The notes under the pieces were generated by a model, which ran no database searches, was not told where the DNA came from, and saw only the letters and a program-made list of their open reading frames with translations. From an uncultured Lachnospiraceae bacterium (GTDB lineage: Bacteria > Bacillota > Clostridia > Lachnospirales > Lachnospiraceae), in contig CANQGL010000009.1 in NCBI GenBank assembly GCA_947623185.1, forward strand, positions 1-53,167: a DNA stretch of 53,167 nt, read 5' to 3'. Within the stretch, counting starts at the first letter, position 1, and every line of letters begins with the position of its first letter. Shown in pieces: positions 24,013 through 32,961 of the stretch. A program made the position numbers and the translations under genes.

Positions 24013-25260
24013 TTATCGATACAATTCCTCAAATAGTTCGGCCGGAACGCTCGCTTTTACATGAATTCCGTCTTCCAGATATTCTTCGCTCAAAATGCGT
24101 CCGCTCTTGCGGATCCGCTGGATCTTTCCGGCCTGCGGATAGGGGAACACCTTCTCGAAATAGATCCGCCGGTTCCGCAGGATCGTCTCCAGGATCCCAG
24201 CCAGTTCGTCAAGGCCCTCGCCCGTTTTCGCGGAGATCCGCACCCGGTAGTCCGAGACCATGTCGCGGGCCGCAAGGTCGGCCCCCTCCTTGTCGGTCTT
24301 GTTGAATACCGTGACGATCTCCTTGTCCTTTATGTCCAGGCTGCGCAGCGTCTCGTACACCACATGCATCTGCAGGTCCATTCGCGGGTTCGCGCAGTCG
24401 ACGACGTGCAGGATCACGTCGCAGTATTTCGCCTCCTCCAGCGTGCTGCGGAACGCCTCGATCAGATGGTGCGGCAGTTTCCGGATAAAGCCGACCGTAT
24501 CCGTAAGGAGCACGGTCTCGCCGCCTGGGAGCACGAACGCGCGCGTGGTCGGATCGAGCGTCGCGAACAGCTTGTCCTCTGCCAGGATGTCCGCCTGCGT
24601 CAGCCTGTTTAGCAGCGTCGATTTCCCGGCGTTCGTGTAGCCGACGATGGCCGCCGTCAGTGCGCCGCCGCGTTCTCTCTTTTTGCGCACCACTTCCCGG
24701 TGACGCTTTACGTCCTCCAGCTCGTCCTTGAGCTGGCCGATCCGCTCGTGGATCAGGCGCCGGTCGATCTCCAGCTTTTTCTCGCCGGGGCCGCGGGTGC
24801 CGATGCCGCCGCCGAGACGCGAGAGCGAGTTGCGCAGGCCGACGAGCCGGACGGCCCGGTAGCGGAGCTGCGCGAGTTCGACCTGGATCTTGCCTTCGCG
24901 CGTTCTGGCCCGAGCCGCGAAGATGTCCAGGATCACCATCGTGCGGTCCATGACCTTCGTCTCGAGGACGTCCTCCAGGTTCTTAAGCTGTGTCGGGGAC
25001 AGTTCGTCGTCGCAGACCACGCCGGTGGCCGACAGTTCCCAGATCAGCTCCTTCAGTTCGTCGATCTTTCCTTTTCCGAGATACGTCGCCGGGTGTATGC
25101 TCTCCCGGCTCTGGATCAGTCTCCCGGCTGTGAGCGCTCCGGCCGTCGCGACAAGCTCCTCGAGCTCATCCAGCGAATCGTTCAGCTCGCCGCGCTCCGT
25201 CCCGGCCGCGAACAGGATCACCCGTTCCGGCCGTTCGCCGGTCTCTATCAGTTCCGCCAT
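24013..25260 (-). CDS. hflX: Ribosome-associated GTPase HflX
   Basis: 415 residues. The N-terminal HflX domain has the Gly-rich GGGIGTRGPGE loop. The G domain carries GYTNAGKST (about 205-213), DTVGF and the NKTD motif. HflX binds the 50S subunit and splits stalled or heat-damaged ribosomes. It stands directly upstream of the NrdR-regulated nrdD; its stop is 14 bp from NrdR box 2 and no terminator separates them, so some read-through is possible. Confidence 0.95.
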   Translation of the reverse strand: MAELIETGERPERVILFAAGTERGELNDSLDELEELVATAGALTAGRLIQSRESIHPATYLGKGKIDELKELIWELSATGVVCDDELSPTQLKNLEDVLETKVMDRTMVILDIFAARARTREGKIQVELAQLRYRAVRLVGLRNSLSRLGGGIGTRGPGEKKLEIDRRLIHERIGQLKDELEDVKRHREVVRKKRERGGALTAAIVGYTNAGKSTLLNRLTQADILAEDKLFATLDPTTRAFVLPGGETVLLTDTVGFIRKLPHHLIEAFRSTLEEAKYCDVILHVVDCANPRMDLQMHVVYETLRSLDIKDKEIVTVFNKTDKEGADLAARDMVSDYRVRISAKTGEGLDELAGILETILRNRRIYFEKVFPYPQAGKIQRIRKSGRILSEEYLEDGIHVKASVPAELFEELYR

Positions 25261-25406
25261 GCAGGTTCCTTTCTATATTCGTTCAGTCGGGATTCTGCCC
25301 CGACTCTTTGGGGCTGTATCCGTCCCTTTGGGGCGTGTCGCTCCTTTCGTCCCCGCGGGCCCTGTCGTTCCCTGGGGCTTTGCACGTCCCGCAGGGCCCC
25401 ATTCGG

Positions 25407-26306
25407 TCATCTTGTCTCGAGGAACGCGATCTCATGTTCCGCTTCCTCATCGCTTCCGAATTCGGAAGCATAATTCCTGAACAGTTCAAGCGCCCGCTCA
25501 AAATCTCCCATATATTCGTAGCAGACCGCCTCGTTGAACCGCAGGTCGCGCTTCGCGTTTCCCGCGGCAGCGGTCCGGTCCGTATCTGCCGCAGCGCCGT
25601 CCTGTCCGGCCGACCCGCCGGCCGCCGGATCGCTCTGTCCTGCTGCCTCGCCGGATGCCGCCGAGAGCCCCTCTGCGATCAGCTCAAGCGCCTGTTCGTA
25701 CTCTTCCTGGCCGATCGCCGCCAGCGCCAGCCGGTTGTAGTTCTCCGCGGCATTGATCCCGAGCCCGATCAGTTCATGGTAGATTCCTTCCGCTCCGGGC
25801 AGGTCCCCGGCATCCGTGTACGCGGCCGCCAGCGCCTCCATCGCTTCCGTAAAACCGGGCTGCTCCGCCTTTTCGTCCAGTTCTCTTCCGGCGTCGATCT
25901 GTTCGCGCGCTTTCTCCGCATCACCGCTCTTTGCAAGGCACAGTGCTTCCAGATAGCAGTATTCCGCTTTCTTTTCATCGACCCGGTTCAGGATATCGTA
26001 GGTATAGGCGGCCGCTTCCGCATCGCCGCTTAAAAATTCCGCTTCCGCGCGGTATTTTAAGATGTCCGTCTCGAAATCCGTGACCCGTGTCGCCCCGTCG
26101 ATCAGTTCTTCAAACTGCGCGATCGCTCCGTCATAATCCCCTCTCTCCAGGAGCGCGATCCCCGTCTCTCTGGCTTCCAGCCGCTCCTTCGAGATCCCGC
26201 AGCCCGCGAGAAGCAGGGCGACCAGAACCGTTATGGCAAAAAACACGGTGCATGCCGTTTGTTTTGACGAACATTCTTCTGTCTTTTTCTCTTTCAGCCG
26301 ATCCAT
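25407..26306 (-). CDS. TPR-repeat lipoprotein
   Basis: 299 residues. An unusually polar first 18 residues precede a hydrophobic stretch ending in the lipobox LLAGC with Cys36. The mature part contains several degenerate tetratricopeptide repeats, such as the ALLERGDYDGAIAQFEEL segment near 51-68. A low-complexity Ala/Gly/Asp-rich insert (about 215-252) splits the repeat array before a last TPR. TPR lipoproteins are scaffolds at the outer face of the membrane; no partner is evident. It sits between hflX and dut, about 115-150 bp from each. Confidence 0.8.
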   Translation of the reverse strand: MDRLKEKKTEECSSKQTACTVFFAITVLVALLLAGCGISKERLEARETGIALLERGDYDGAIAQFEELIDGATRVTDFETDILKYRAEAEFLSGDAEAAAYTYDILNRVDEKKAEYCYLEALCLAKSGDAEKAREQIDAGRELDEKAEQPGFTEAMEALAAAYTDAGDLPGAEGIYHELIGLGINAAENYNRLALAAIGQEEYEQALELIAEGLSAASGEAAGQSDPAAGGSAGQDGAAADTDRTAAAGNAKRDLRFNEAVCYEYMGDFERALELFRNYASEFGSDEEAEHEIAFLETR

Positions 26307-26422
26307 TCTTTCCTCCGCTTTGCAGGACTTGTTTTTTCGGCTTCCGCCGCTTCAAAAATCCGCTTTTCCGAAAGCCTGTTTTTCCGATGTCCCGCTGTCC
26401 TTGGGCCTCCATACCCCGTAGC

Positions 26423-26935
26423 TTACTTTGTCGTGCTTCCGAAGCCGCCGCTTCGGATCTCGGTCGCCTCGTCATCCTCGGTGATGCCGTATTCAACGAA
26501 GATCCCCTGCGCAAATCCGGTCCCCGCGGCGATTCCCATCGTCTTTCCCTCTCTGCCGTCGTTCGTCAGCTTGATCTGGATATGGCCCTCATTGTCCGCG
26601 CCGTAATAGTCGCTGTCGATAATTCCGACCGTGTTGTTGAGCTGCAAGCGGTATTTGAAACCCAGTCCGCTTCGCGGATAGATCTTTAGCACCCAGCCCT
26701 CGTCGATCCGCGACCGGATGCCGGTCAGAATCTTCGTGCTTTCTCCGGCCTTCAGCGTAAAGTCATACGGCGCAAAAAAATCGTACCCGGCCGAACCCGC
26801 CGTCGCGCGCTTCGGCAGACGGATCGCATCGTAGACCTCGCGGATCCGCTCCTCGCCGTCGCCCGGCTCCATGTCCAGCCAGTCCTTCTTATATTGCTCG
26901 AAACTCACTTTTTCAAACTTCGCGATCCGCTTCAT
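26423..26935 (-). CDS. dut: Deoxyuridine 5'-triphosphate nucleotidohydrolase (dUTPase)
   Basis: 170 residues with all five trimeric dUTPase motifs: AGSAGYDFF (46-54), PRSG (87-90), GIIDSDYYG (104-112), FAQGIF (141-146) and RSGGFGST (161-168). It hydrolyses dUTP to dUMP, keeping uracil out of DNA and supplying dTMP synthesis. A roughly 35-residue N-terminal extension exceeds the usual start of the fold. It lies within the same 12-kb stretch as two nrdD genes, in keeping with a dNTP-supply theme, but has its own transcription context. Confidence 0.95.
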   Translation of the reverse strand: MKRIAKFEKVSFEQYKKDWLDMEPGDGEERIREVYDAIRLPKRATAGSAGYDFFAPYDFTLKAGESTKILTGIRSRIDEGWVLKIYPRSGLGFKYRLQLNNTVGIIDSDYYGADNEGHIQIKLTNDGREGKTMGIAAGTGFAQGIFVEYGITEDDEATEIRSGGFGSTTK

Positions 26936-27284
26936 ATGATTTCTCCTGTTCTTTTCGTTTACGGGAATCTCTCTGTTTCAGTGGTCCTTCCCTATTCCCG
27001 GGGTTCTTCCCTGTCGCCGGGCATTTTCCCATCCCGGACGTTTTTCCGCGGTCAGGGATTTTCCTGTCGCCAGGCGTTTTCCCGCGGTCGGGGATTTTCC
27101 TGTCAACGGGCATTTTCCCGTCCCGGACGTTCTCAGACGTCCTGCAAATCTCATTGTACTATACTTTGCGCGGCAATGCCACCGGAAAATGCGAAAACCG
27201 TCTCCGGGCAGCATGGCTTGCTTTCGGTCTCAGCGATCTTTCAGTTCCCAGCCCCAGTCGCTGTGATAGAATGTCTCTCCCCGT
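26936..27284. repeat. 18-bp tandem repeat array in the dut-rpn gap
   Basis: Between about 26990 and 27135 a unit of about 18 bp is repeated seven to eight times, in alternating subtypes that make a 36-bp higher-order unit. Typical minus-strand subunits begin GACAGGAAAATCCC and GACCGCGGGAAAACGCC. Open frames through it only reflect the repeat period. The remaining bases to 27284 hold no gene I can support. Confidence 0.75.
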
Positions 27285-28319
27285 TTACGCAGGATCCCCG
27301 GTCTCACGGTCTGCGGAGCCGGAATGGCTGGCATCCTGCATTTCCTTCGGCATTTTTCCCAGATAGTACCCGGCGATCGTCCGGTCGTCCGCCTCCGGAT
27401 ATGCCTGGATCAGGGACGCGATCCCGGAGATAAATTCCTCATCCGTTTCCAGTATACCGGCGATCTCCGTCTCGGAAAATCCCTTTGCCAGTTTGGCCCG
27501 AACGATACGCACCAGGCGGGCTTCACCCTCTGCCTTTCCTTCTATTCTTCCTTCAATTTTCCCCTCTGCCTTTCCATCCGCTCTTCCCTCTGCGTACCGC
27601 TCCTCTCCGCGCACTTCCAGAGCGTCCTCCATGTTGAACTCCGTAAACAGCATGTTTATCACCTCAGAACCATGTTCCTGAATGAAATCCACCATGATGC
27701 CCTCCTGCAGACAGTCCTGCATCGCCTGTCGGATCGCCGTCTCCCGCTCCAGCCCGGAATCCAGATAATCGCGGATCTTCTGGTTGAAATACGAATACTC
27801 ATATAGTGCTCGGCTTTCCGTAAGGATCGGGTGTCCCGCTGATGGATTGATGTTGATCATTTTCACCTCCAATTCTAGCATAGGCGCCTGTGTCTTTTCA
27901 AGATAAGAATCCGAAAGTTTCAGGGTCTGTTCCGCCGGCTGATCCTTGAGACCGTTATAAAATACATAGAATTCCGGCGTGGGGATCAGGATCTTTCCGG
28001 TCTTGTAGATGCTCCTCGGCGGAATAAGCTTTTCCATCGTTCGTCCGTAATAGATCGCGCTGCGCAGCGGCATATTGTAATTCAAAGTCGACTGGTGTTC
28101 TCCGATCACCAGCACCTTCTTTCTGACCCTAAACGCCATATCATTTTTTCGCGCCAGGAACATAACACCCTGCAAGGTCATGAATTCAATATCGGCAGCG
28201 TCAATATCTTTCGTATGGCTTAAGGACCGGTACAGATCCGCAGCATTTTCCGGAATGCCGAAATACGCGGTAAACGCACTGGCCTTGTGCTCACGGTTGG
28301 AGCTGTCAGGTTTTGTCAT
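27285..28319 (-). CDS. Rpn family PD-(D/E)XK nuclease-like protein
   Basis: 344 residues. The N-terminal third has the Rpn/YhgA-like arrangement: D-x-EF, LQGV, ARKNDMAFRV, then VIGEHQSTLNYNMPLR, where the E-x-Q pair belongs to the nuclease core. The C-terminal part contains the Gly/Lys/Glu-rich helical stretch with repeated GKAEG and GRIEG units (about 253-270) that often expands in this family. Rpn proteins are recombination-promoting endonucleases, formerly labelled putative transposases. No terminal repeats suggest that this copy is mobile. Confidence 0.85.
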   Translation of the reverse strand: MTKPDSSNREHKASAFTAYFGIPENAADLYRSLSHTKDIDAADIEFMTLQGVMFLARKNDMAFRVRKKVLVIGEHQSTLNYNMPLRSAIYYGRTMEKLIPPRSIYKTGKILIPTPEFYVFYNGLKDQPAEQTLKLSDSYLEKTQAPMLELEVKMININPSAGHPILTESRALYEYSYFNQKIRDYLDSGLERETAIRQAMQDCLQEGIMVDFIQEHGSEVINMLFTEFNMEDALEVRGEERYAEGRADGKAEGKIEGRIEGKAEGEARLVRIVRAKLAKGFSETEIAGILETDEEFISGIASLIQAYPEADDRTIAGYYLGKMPKEMQDASHSGSADRETGDPA

Positions 28320-28392
28320 AAAAACTCCGTTCTAAAAACACCTTGTGAAACGTCTGCAGAAACTGCACGGATCACATAGAACTATAAGATAC

Positions 28393-28418
28393 AAAAAGGC
28401 GGAAGCGAACGCTCCGCC
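28393..28418 (-). terminator. Terminator of the scpAB-nrdDG operon
   Basis: GGCGGA-GC and GC-TTCCGCC pair with a bulge around a 4-nt loop on the minus strand and are followed by TTTTTG. It is about 140 nt past the nrdG stop. Confidence 0.7.
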
Positions 28419-28559
28419 AGATTGTTTTTATCATATCATAACGCATTGAAACTTGCAACCGAATTCGACAAGCTATGAGCAAATTTTTTATGAACAAAAT
28501 TTCTTTCAGGACATACTTTCTGAGAAACATCGCGCAGCCCAAAACCGCGCTCCGCCCTC

Positions 28560-29048
28560 TCACGCGTGCAGCACGATCTTCCCTTCCGCGAACGTCCGCT
28601 TCACGTCGATCACGCGCTGATTCGAGCTGCCCTTCCAGTGCAGCGTATTGTCCTTCAGCGCCTCGACGAACTTTCCGTCGACCAGCACATCCGCCTTTTT
28701 GACATAAGGCAGATCCCGGACCTCGTCCCAGAGATAGCCGGTGTAGATCCAGATCGTCTTGTCCGGGTACTCCCGGTTGATCTGCATGATCAGTTCCCCG
28801 ACATCCTCCCGATTCGCCGGATGGAGTGGATCCCCGCCGCTAAACGTGACTCCGGAGATATACGGTTTTTTAAGCTCCGCAAACAGCTCCTCCTTCGCGG
28901 CCTCGTCGAACGGCAGGCCGCCGTCGACGTCCCATGTGATGGGGTTCTGGCAATTTTTACAGTGATGGCTGCATCCCGCGACCCAGAGAACGACCCGCAG
29001 GCCGTCGCCGTTCAGCATATCGTCCTTGGTTATGTTGTGGTAGCGCAT
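28560..29048 (-). CDS. nrdG: Anaerobic ribonucleotide reductase activating protein (radical SAM)
   Basis: 162 residues from the ATG at 29048 (GAGGAG upstream); a GTG at 29069 is in frame but overlaps the RBS. The motif CSHHCKNC (C-x3-C-x2-C) binds the 4Fe-4S cluster that cleaves SAM, and FSGGDP is the SAM-binding glycine motif. It makes the glycyl radical on NrdD. It is the only activase in the window and follows nrdD after about 190 bp, so it probably serves both class III reductases. Confidence 0.95.
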   Translation of the reverse strand: MRYHNITKDDMLNGDGLRVVLWVAGCSHHCKNCQNPITWDVDGGLPFDEAAKEELFAELKKPYISGVTFSGGDPLHPANREDVGELIMQINREYPDKTIWIYTGYLWDEVRDLPYVKKADVLVDGKFVEALKDNTLHWKGSSNQRVIDVKRTFAEGKIVLHA

Positions 29049-29082
29049 ATTCGTTAAACTCCTCGTCACACGTCACAGCCGG

Positions 29083-29178
29083 CGTGCCATAACGCCTGTT
29101 TCCGCCGGTATTCGGCTTTGCTGCCGCAATAGCGCAGGTGAGCCGAAACCGTGCCATAACGCCCGTTCCCGCCGGTAT
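29083..29178. repeat. Direct 29-bp repeat between nrdD and nrdG
   Basis: CGTGCCATAACGCC-type segments at 29083-29111 and 29150-29178 match except for about three bases. The spacer between them contains further GC-rich inverted sequence. They fill the gap that separates nrdG from nrdD. Confidence 0.65.
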
Positions 29179-29238
29179 CTGCCCGGACCCGTATATCCTG
29201 CGGGCGCCGCGCCGCCGGCGCACCTCGCCGGTCAGAGA

Positions 29239-31371
29239 TCACATGCTCTTTCTCTCCGCGATCTCAGCCATCTTTGCGTCGTTGAGCCTCGTATCGCCCT
29301 TCACGCGCGAATAGCTCAGGTATCCGTTCATGCGGTCGATCTTGGTGAGGTTCTTGCTGCCGCAGACCGGGCAGACGTCCATGTTGAGTTCCTCATGTCC
29401 GCAGTCGTCGCAGTACGAAAGCGACAGGTTCACGCCCTCGTAAAAGCCCATCTTCATGGCGCGGCGCACAAGCGACTTGATCGCCTCTTTATTATAGTCG
29501 ATCGGATATTTCACATACTGGATCTTCCCGCCGTTGGAAAGCTCCCAGAAGCGGTACTCCAGATCCTGTTTCTGGATCGGGGTGATGTCCTCGGTCACAT
29601 GGCAGTGGAAGCCGTTGCTCACATACTCGCGGTCGGATACGTTCTCGATGATCCCGTATTTCTTGCGGAACTGTTTGACCTGCAGGCCGCAGAGGTTCTC
29701 CGCCGGCGTCGCATAGATCGCGTAAAGATTTCCGTCCGCCTTCTTGAACTCGTTCACCTTCTCGTTGATGTGGCGCAGCACATCGAGCGCGAACTGACCG
29801 TCCTCGACCAGCGATTTTCCGTTGTAGAGCCGCTGCAGCTCGTTGAACGCGGTGATCCCGAAGGAAGCCGTCGCGGTCTTGAGTAACGGTTTGATCTTAT
29901 CGTGCAGGCCCAGGTGTCCGCCGTAGAAACCGCCCTCGCAGTACGCGAGCGGGTTCGTCGAAGCGCGCATCTCGCCGAGGTACGCATAGGTGCGGATATG
30001 GATCTTGCGGATCAGCTCCAGGTAATAATCAAGTACTTCGTAAAAGTCGCGGCTCTCCTGTCTCGATTTTGCGAGGATCATCGGCAGGTGCAGGCTCACG
30101 ACGCCGATGTTGAAGCGGCCGATGAAGGTCGGCTCGTCGTTCTCATCCGCCGGTTCCATACCGCCGCGGACATACCACGGGGAGAGGAACGCGCGGCATC
30201 CCATCGGGCTGATGATCTTGCCGTATTTCTTGTACATGCTGGCGATGTAGCCCTCGCCGGTCAGAGACAGCCAGTCGGGATACATGGTCTTTGCCGAGCA
30301 CTCGATCCCCGCCTCGAACACGTCCTCCAGCTCGCCGCCCGGGCCGTGCAGGTTCTCGTCGTAGAGGAACACGACCTTCGGGAACAGCACCGGTTTTTTG
30401 TGTCCGGGCTTGCCCTGTCCGTTCTTTCTGACGTTCAGCATGGTGATCGTCGCCATCTTCGCGAAACGCCCGGTCCCGGTCCCGGCGGTCATGGTGATGA
30501 ACGGGTAGTCGCCGCGGCTCGAGGAAACGGAATTGAACTTATACTCCCAGCCCTGGAAGCCCTGTTCCATATCGCGCTGCACGTCGTTCCAGGCGACCTC
30601 TTTGGCCTTCTCCTCGTCGAGTCCGAGATCGATGTATTTGTTGATGTATTTGGTATAGGATTTCTCGGCGTACGGTTCCAGGATCTTCTCGACGCTGGCT
30701 ACCGTGAAGCCGCCGTACTGCTGGCTGGCGGCGCTTAAAACGATATCGCCGATCACGTCGAACGCCACGTCGAGCGTCTTCGGCTCGTTGTACCAGAGGT
30801 TGCCCATCTCGAAGCCGCCGGTGAGGACCGACTGCACGTCGAACAGGCAGCAGTTCATAGTGTCGCGGCGGGCCGACATGTCGTGGATATAGATGTAGCC
30901 GTCGCGGCACGCCTGAAGCTCCTCGACCGTCATGAAGAACTTCTGGTACAGAGATTTATTTAATTCGTTGAAGATCAGGCTGCGCTTCGTGGAGACCAGT
31001 GCGCTGTCGGTGTTGCTGTTTTCCTTGTCGCCGATGTACATGATCGACTGGCTCTTTTTGTAGACCTCGTCGAGCATCTGCACGAAATCCTGCTTGTAGT
31101 TGCGGTAGTCGCGGTAGCTCTTGGCGACCAGCGGATTGACGCGCTCAAGCGCGCCCTCTACGATGTTGTGCATCTTGGCGATCGGGATCTCCGGCACGTC
31201 AAGGGACTCCGCCGTCTCCTCGACGAACTGGCAGATAAAATTCGTCTCCGCCCTGGAAAACGTGATCATGGCGCGTTCCGCCGATTTGTTGACCGCCACA
31301 ACGACCTTCTGGACATTGAAATCCTCACGCGTTCCGTCTTTTTTGATTACTTTGATCTCGCTGCACTTCAT
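29239..31371 (-). CDS. nrdD: Anaerobic (class III) ribonucleotide reductase, NrdG-linked type
   Basis: 710 residues. An N-terminal ATP cone (about 5-95) precedes the catalytic barrel with SPMGCRAFLSPW near 390-401 for the radical Cys region. Paired Zn cysteines occur in CDDCG and CPVCG, and the C-terminal glycyl-radical loop RMNGYLS has Gly683, about 27 residues from the end as in E. coli NrdD. This layout fits the formate-dependent NrdD1 group (inference). The ATG overlaps the scpB stop by 4 nt, so it is the third gene of scpA-scpB-nrdD-nrdG. No NrdR box is visible upstream of this operon. Confidence 0.95.
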   Translation of the reverse strand: MKCSEIKVIKKDGTREDFNVQKVVVAVNKSAERAMITFSRAETNFICQFVEETAESLDVPEIPIAKMHNIVEGALERVNPLVAKSYRDYRNYKQDFVQMLDEVYKKSQSIMYIGDKENSNTDSALVSTKRSLIFNELNKSLYQKFFMTVEELQACRDGYIYIHDMSARRDTMNCCLFDVQSVLTGGFEMGNLWYNEPKTLDVAFDVIGDIVLSAASQQYGGFTVASVEKILEPYAEKSYTKYINKYIDLGLDEEKAKEVAWNDVQRDMEQGFQGWEYKFNSVSSSRGDYPFITMTAGTGTGRFAKMATITMLNVRKNGQGKPGHKKPVLFPKVVFLYDENLHGPGGELEDVFEAGIECSAKTMYPDWLSLTGEGYIASMYKKYGKIISPMGCRAFLSPWYVRGGMEPADENDEPTFIGRFNIGVVSLHLPMILAKSRQESRDFYEVLDYYLELIRKIHIRTYAYLGEMRASTNPLAYCEGGFYGGHLGLHDKIKPLLKTATASFGITAFNELQRLYNGKSLVEDGQFALDVLRHINEKVNEFKKADGNLYAIYATPAENLCGLQVKQFRKKYGIIENVSDREYVSNGFHCHVTEDITPIQKQDLEYRFWELSNGGKIQYVKYPIDYNKEAIKSLVRRAMKMGFYEGVNLSLSYCDDCGHEELNMDVCPVCGSKNLTKIDRMNGYLSYSRVKGDTRLNDAKMAEIAERKSM

Positions 31372-32132
31372 GCCTGTTCTCCTTCCTCCCCTGTTTCTTC
31401 CTTTTCCGCCGTCTCATCCGGCCCTGCGTTTTCCGTTTCCTCCTGACCGGCGTCCTCCGTCTCGTCGATCGGTTTCCCGTCGGCGTCGAGCCGGACGTCC
31501 AGTTCCTCCTCGACCTCGGAGCGGATCTCCTCGCGCTGCACGGGATTCATCACCGGCAGTTCCTCGGTCGATCCGACGCCGAATCTCCTCAGGAATTCCT
31601 CGGTCGTGGCGAACAGCGCCGGTCTCCCGGGCGCGTCCAGCCGTCCCACCTCGCAGACCAGCCCGTACTCCACCAGCCGGTTGACCGCGTGGTCCGCGTT
31701 GACGCCGCGGATCTTCTCGATGTCGGGTTTCGTCACCGGCTGCCGGTAGGCGATGATCGCCAGCGTCTCCATCATAACGTCGGTCAGGACCTGACGCTTG
31801 GGAGCGGTCGCCACCCGGATCAGATTCGTATAGTAATCGGCGCGCGTACACATCTGGTAGCTGTCCTCCAGACGGACGATCTGCATACCGCCCTGCCGCT
31901 CTTCATACTGTTTTTTCAGGCGCTCCGCGGCCGCCTCCGCCGCGTCGTTCCCGCACTGGAGCGCAGCCGCGAGCTGGCGGATCTCCACCGACTGTCCCAT
32001 CGTAAAGAGCACGGCCTCGACCGCAGCTTCCTGCTCCCGAAGCTCCTGTTCGTCCGGCGCATTCTCTCGCTCGATCCAGCCGAATTCCTCCATCGTCGCC
32101 TGCGCTCCGGCGTCCGTTTCGTTGATCCCCAT
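31368..32132 (-). CDS. scpB: Segregation and condensation protein B
   Basis: 254 residues. Two winged-helix domains occupy about residues 35-200, with the family segment ETLAIIAYRQPVTKPDIEKIRG near 121-142. The C-terminal 50 or so residues are an acidic, Glu-rich tail. ScpB dimers with ScpA and SMC form the bacterial condensin that organises and segregates the chromosome. Its start shares a base with the scpA stop, and its stop overlaps the nrdD start, so the three are translationally coupled. Confidence 0.95.
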   Translation of the reverse strand: MGINETDAGAQATMEEFGWIERENAPDEQELREQEAAVEAVLFTMGQSVEIRQLAAALQCGNDAAEAAAERLKKQYEERQGGMQIVRLEDSYQMCTRADYYTNLIRVATAPKRQVLTDVMMETLAIIAYRQPVTKPDIEKIRGVNADHAVNRLVEYGLVCEVGRLDAPGRPALFATTEEFLRRFGVGSTEELPVMNPVQREEIRSEVEEELDVRLDADGKPIDETEDAGQEETENAGPDETAEKEETGEEGEQA

Positions 32133-32923
32133 CAGTATTCCTCCACCTGGAGCGCCAGCTCTTCCGCGCCCTCGCCCTCGGGTTCCATGTTTTCGATCAC
32201 CATATCGTCGAACGGCCGTTCCTGCGTGAGCTGGATCTTCCCGATCTTCATCAGCTCCAAAAGCGCGAGGAAAGTGACGACGATCTCCGTCCTGTCGTTT
32301 TCGCTGCCCAGCATATGGCGGAAGCTGAACCTGCGGTGTTGTCTCGCGTATCCCATGACGCTCGAGATGCGCTGGATCAAGCTCACGGACTCCTTGCGGA
32401 TCGTGCCGAAGGTGCTGCGGACCGGATCGATCTTATCCGCCTGCCGCTTCATGACCGCCTCAAAGATCTTTTTCAACTGCGGCAGCGTCACGCCGTCCAA
32501 CAGCCTGTCCAGATCGACCGGCTGCTCGTACTGCGCCACCTCCTCGGGGACCGTCGGCTCCTTATAGAAGATGCGGTCGGTCTCCGCTTCCATGTCGCGG
32601 AATTCCTCCGACATGCATTTATACATTTTGTATTCGAGAAGCCGCTCCACGAGCTCGGCGCGCGGGTCTTCCTCCTCGTCCTCGCCGTTCTCCTCCTTCG
32701 GGAGCAGCATCTTCGTCTTGATCTCAAGGAGCGTGACCGCCATCACAAGGAACCCGCTGACCATCTCGAGCGACTGTTCCTGCATCTGCCTCACATAGTC
32801 AAGGTACTGTTCCGTGATCACGGCGATCGGAATATCGTATATATTCACTTTGTTTTTTTCGATCAGATGAAGGAGCAGGTCCAGCGGACCCTCGAATTTC
32901 TCCAGTTTGTAGGAAAGTTCCAT
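32132..32923 (-). CDS. scpA: Segregation and condensation protein A
   Basis: 263 residues of kleisin type. The N-terminal YKLEKFEGPLDLLLHLI segment (about 5-21) binds the SMC neck and the C-terminal winged helix binds the SMC head. It is the first gene of scpA-scpB-nrdD-nrdG. The ribosome-binding site is weak (GGGG). A terminator-like hairpin lies between the predicted promoter and the start codon. Confidence 0.95.
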   Translation of the reverse strand: MELSYKLEKFEGPLDLLLHLIEKNKVNIYDIPIAVITEQYLDYVRQMQEQSLEMVSGFLVMAVTLLEIKTKMLLPKEENGEDEEEDPRAELVERLLEYKMYKCMSEEFRDMEAETDRIFYKEPTVPEEVAQYEQPVDLDRLLDGVTLPQLKKIFEAVMKRQADKIDPVRSTFGTIRKESVSLIQRISSVMGYARQHRRFSFRHMLGSENDRTEIVVTFLALLELMKIGKIQLTQERPFDDMVIENMEPEGEGAEELALQVEEY

Positions 32924-32961
32924 GCGTCACCCCGGTGTTTTTGATCAAGATGCCTGTCTGC

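Noticed and set aside
26990-27135. CRISPR array
   Set aside because: Units are contiguous, about 18 bp and without unique spacers, and no cas genes are present. The arrays at 13914 and 19155 were excluded on the same grounds.
27285-28319. Transposase or insertion sequence
   Set aside because: Rpn proteins are often labelled putative transposases, but no terminal inverted repeats or target duplications are visible and the fold is a PD-(D/E)XK nuclease.
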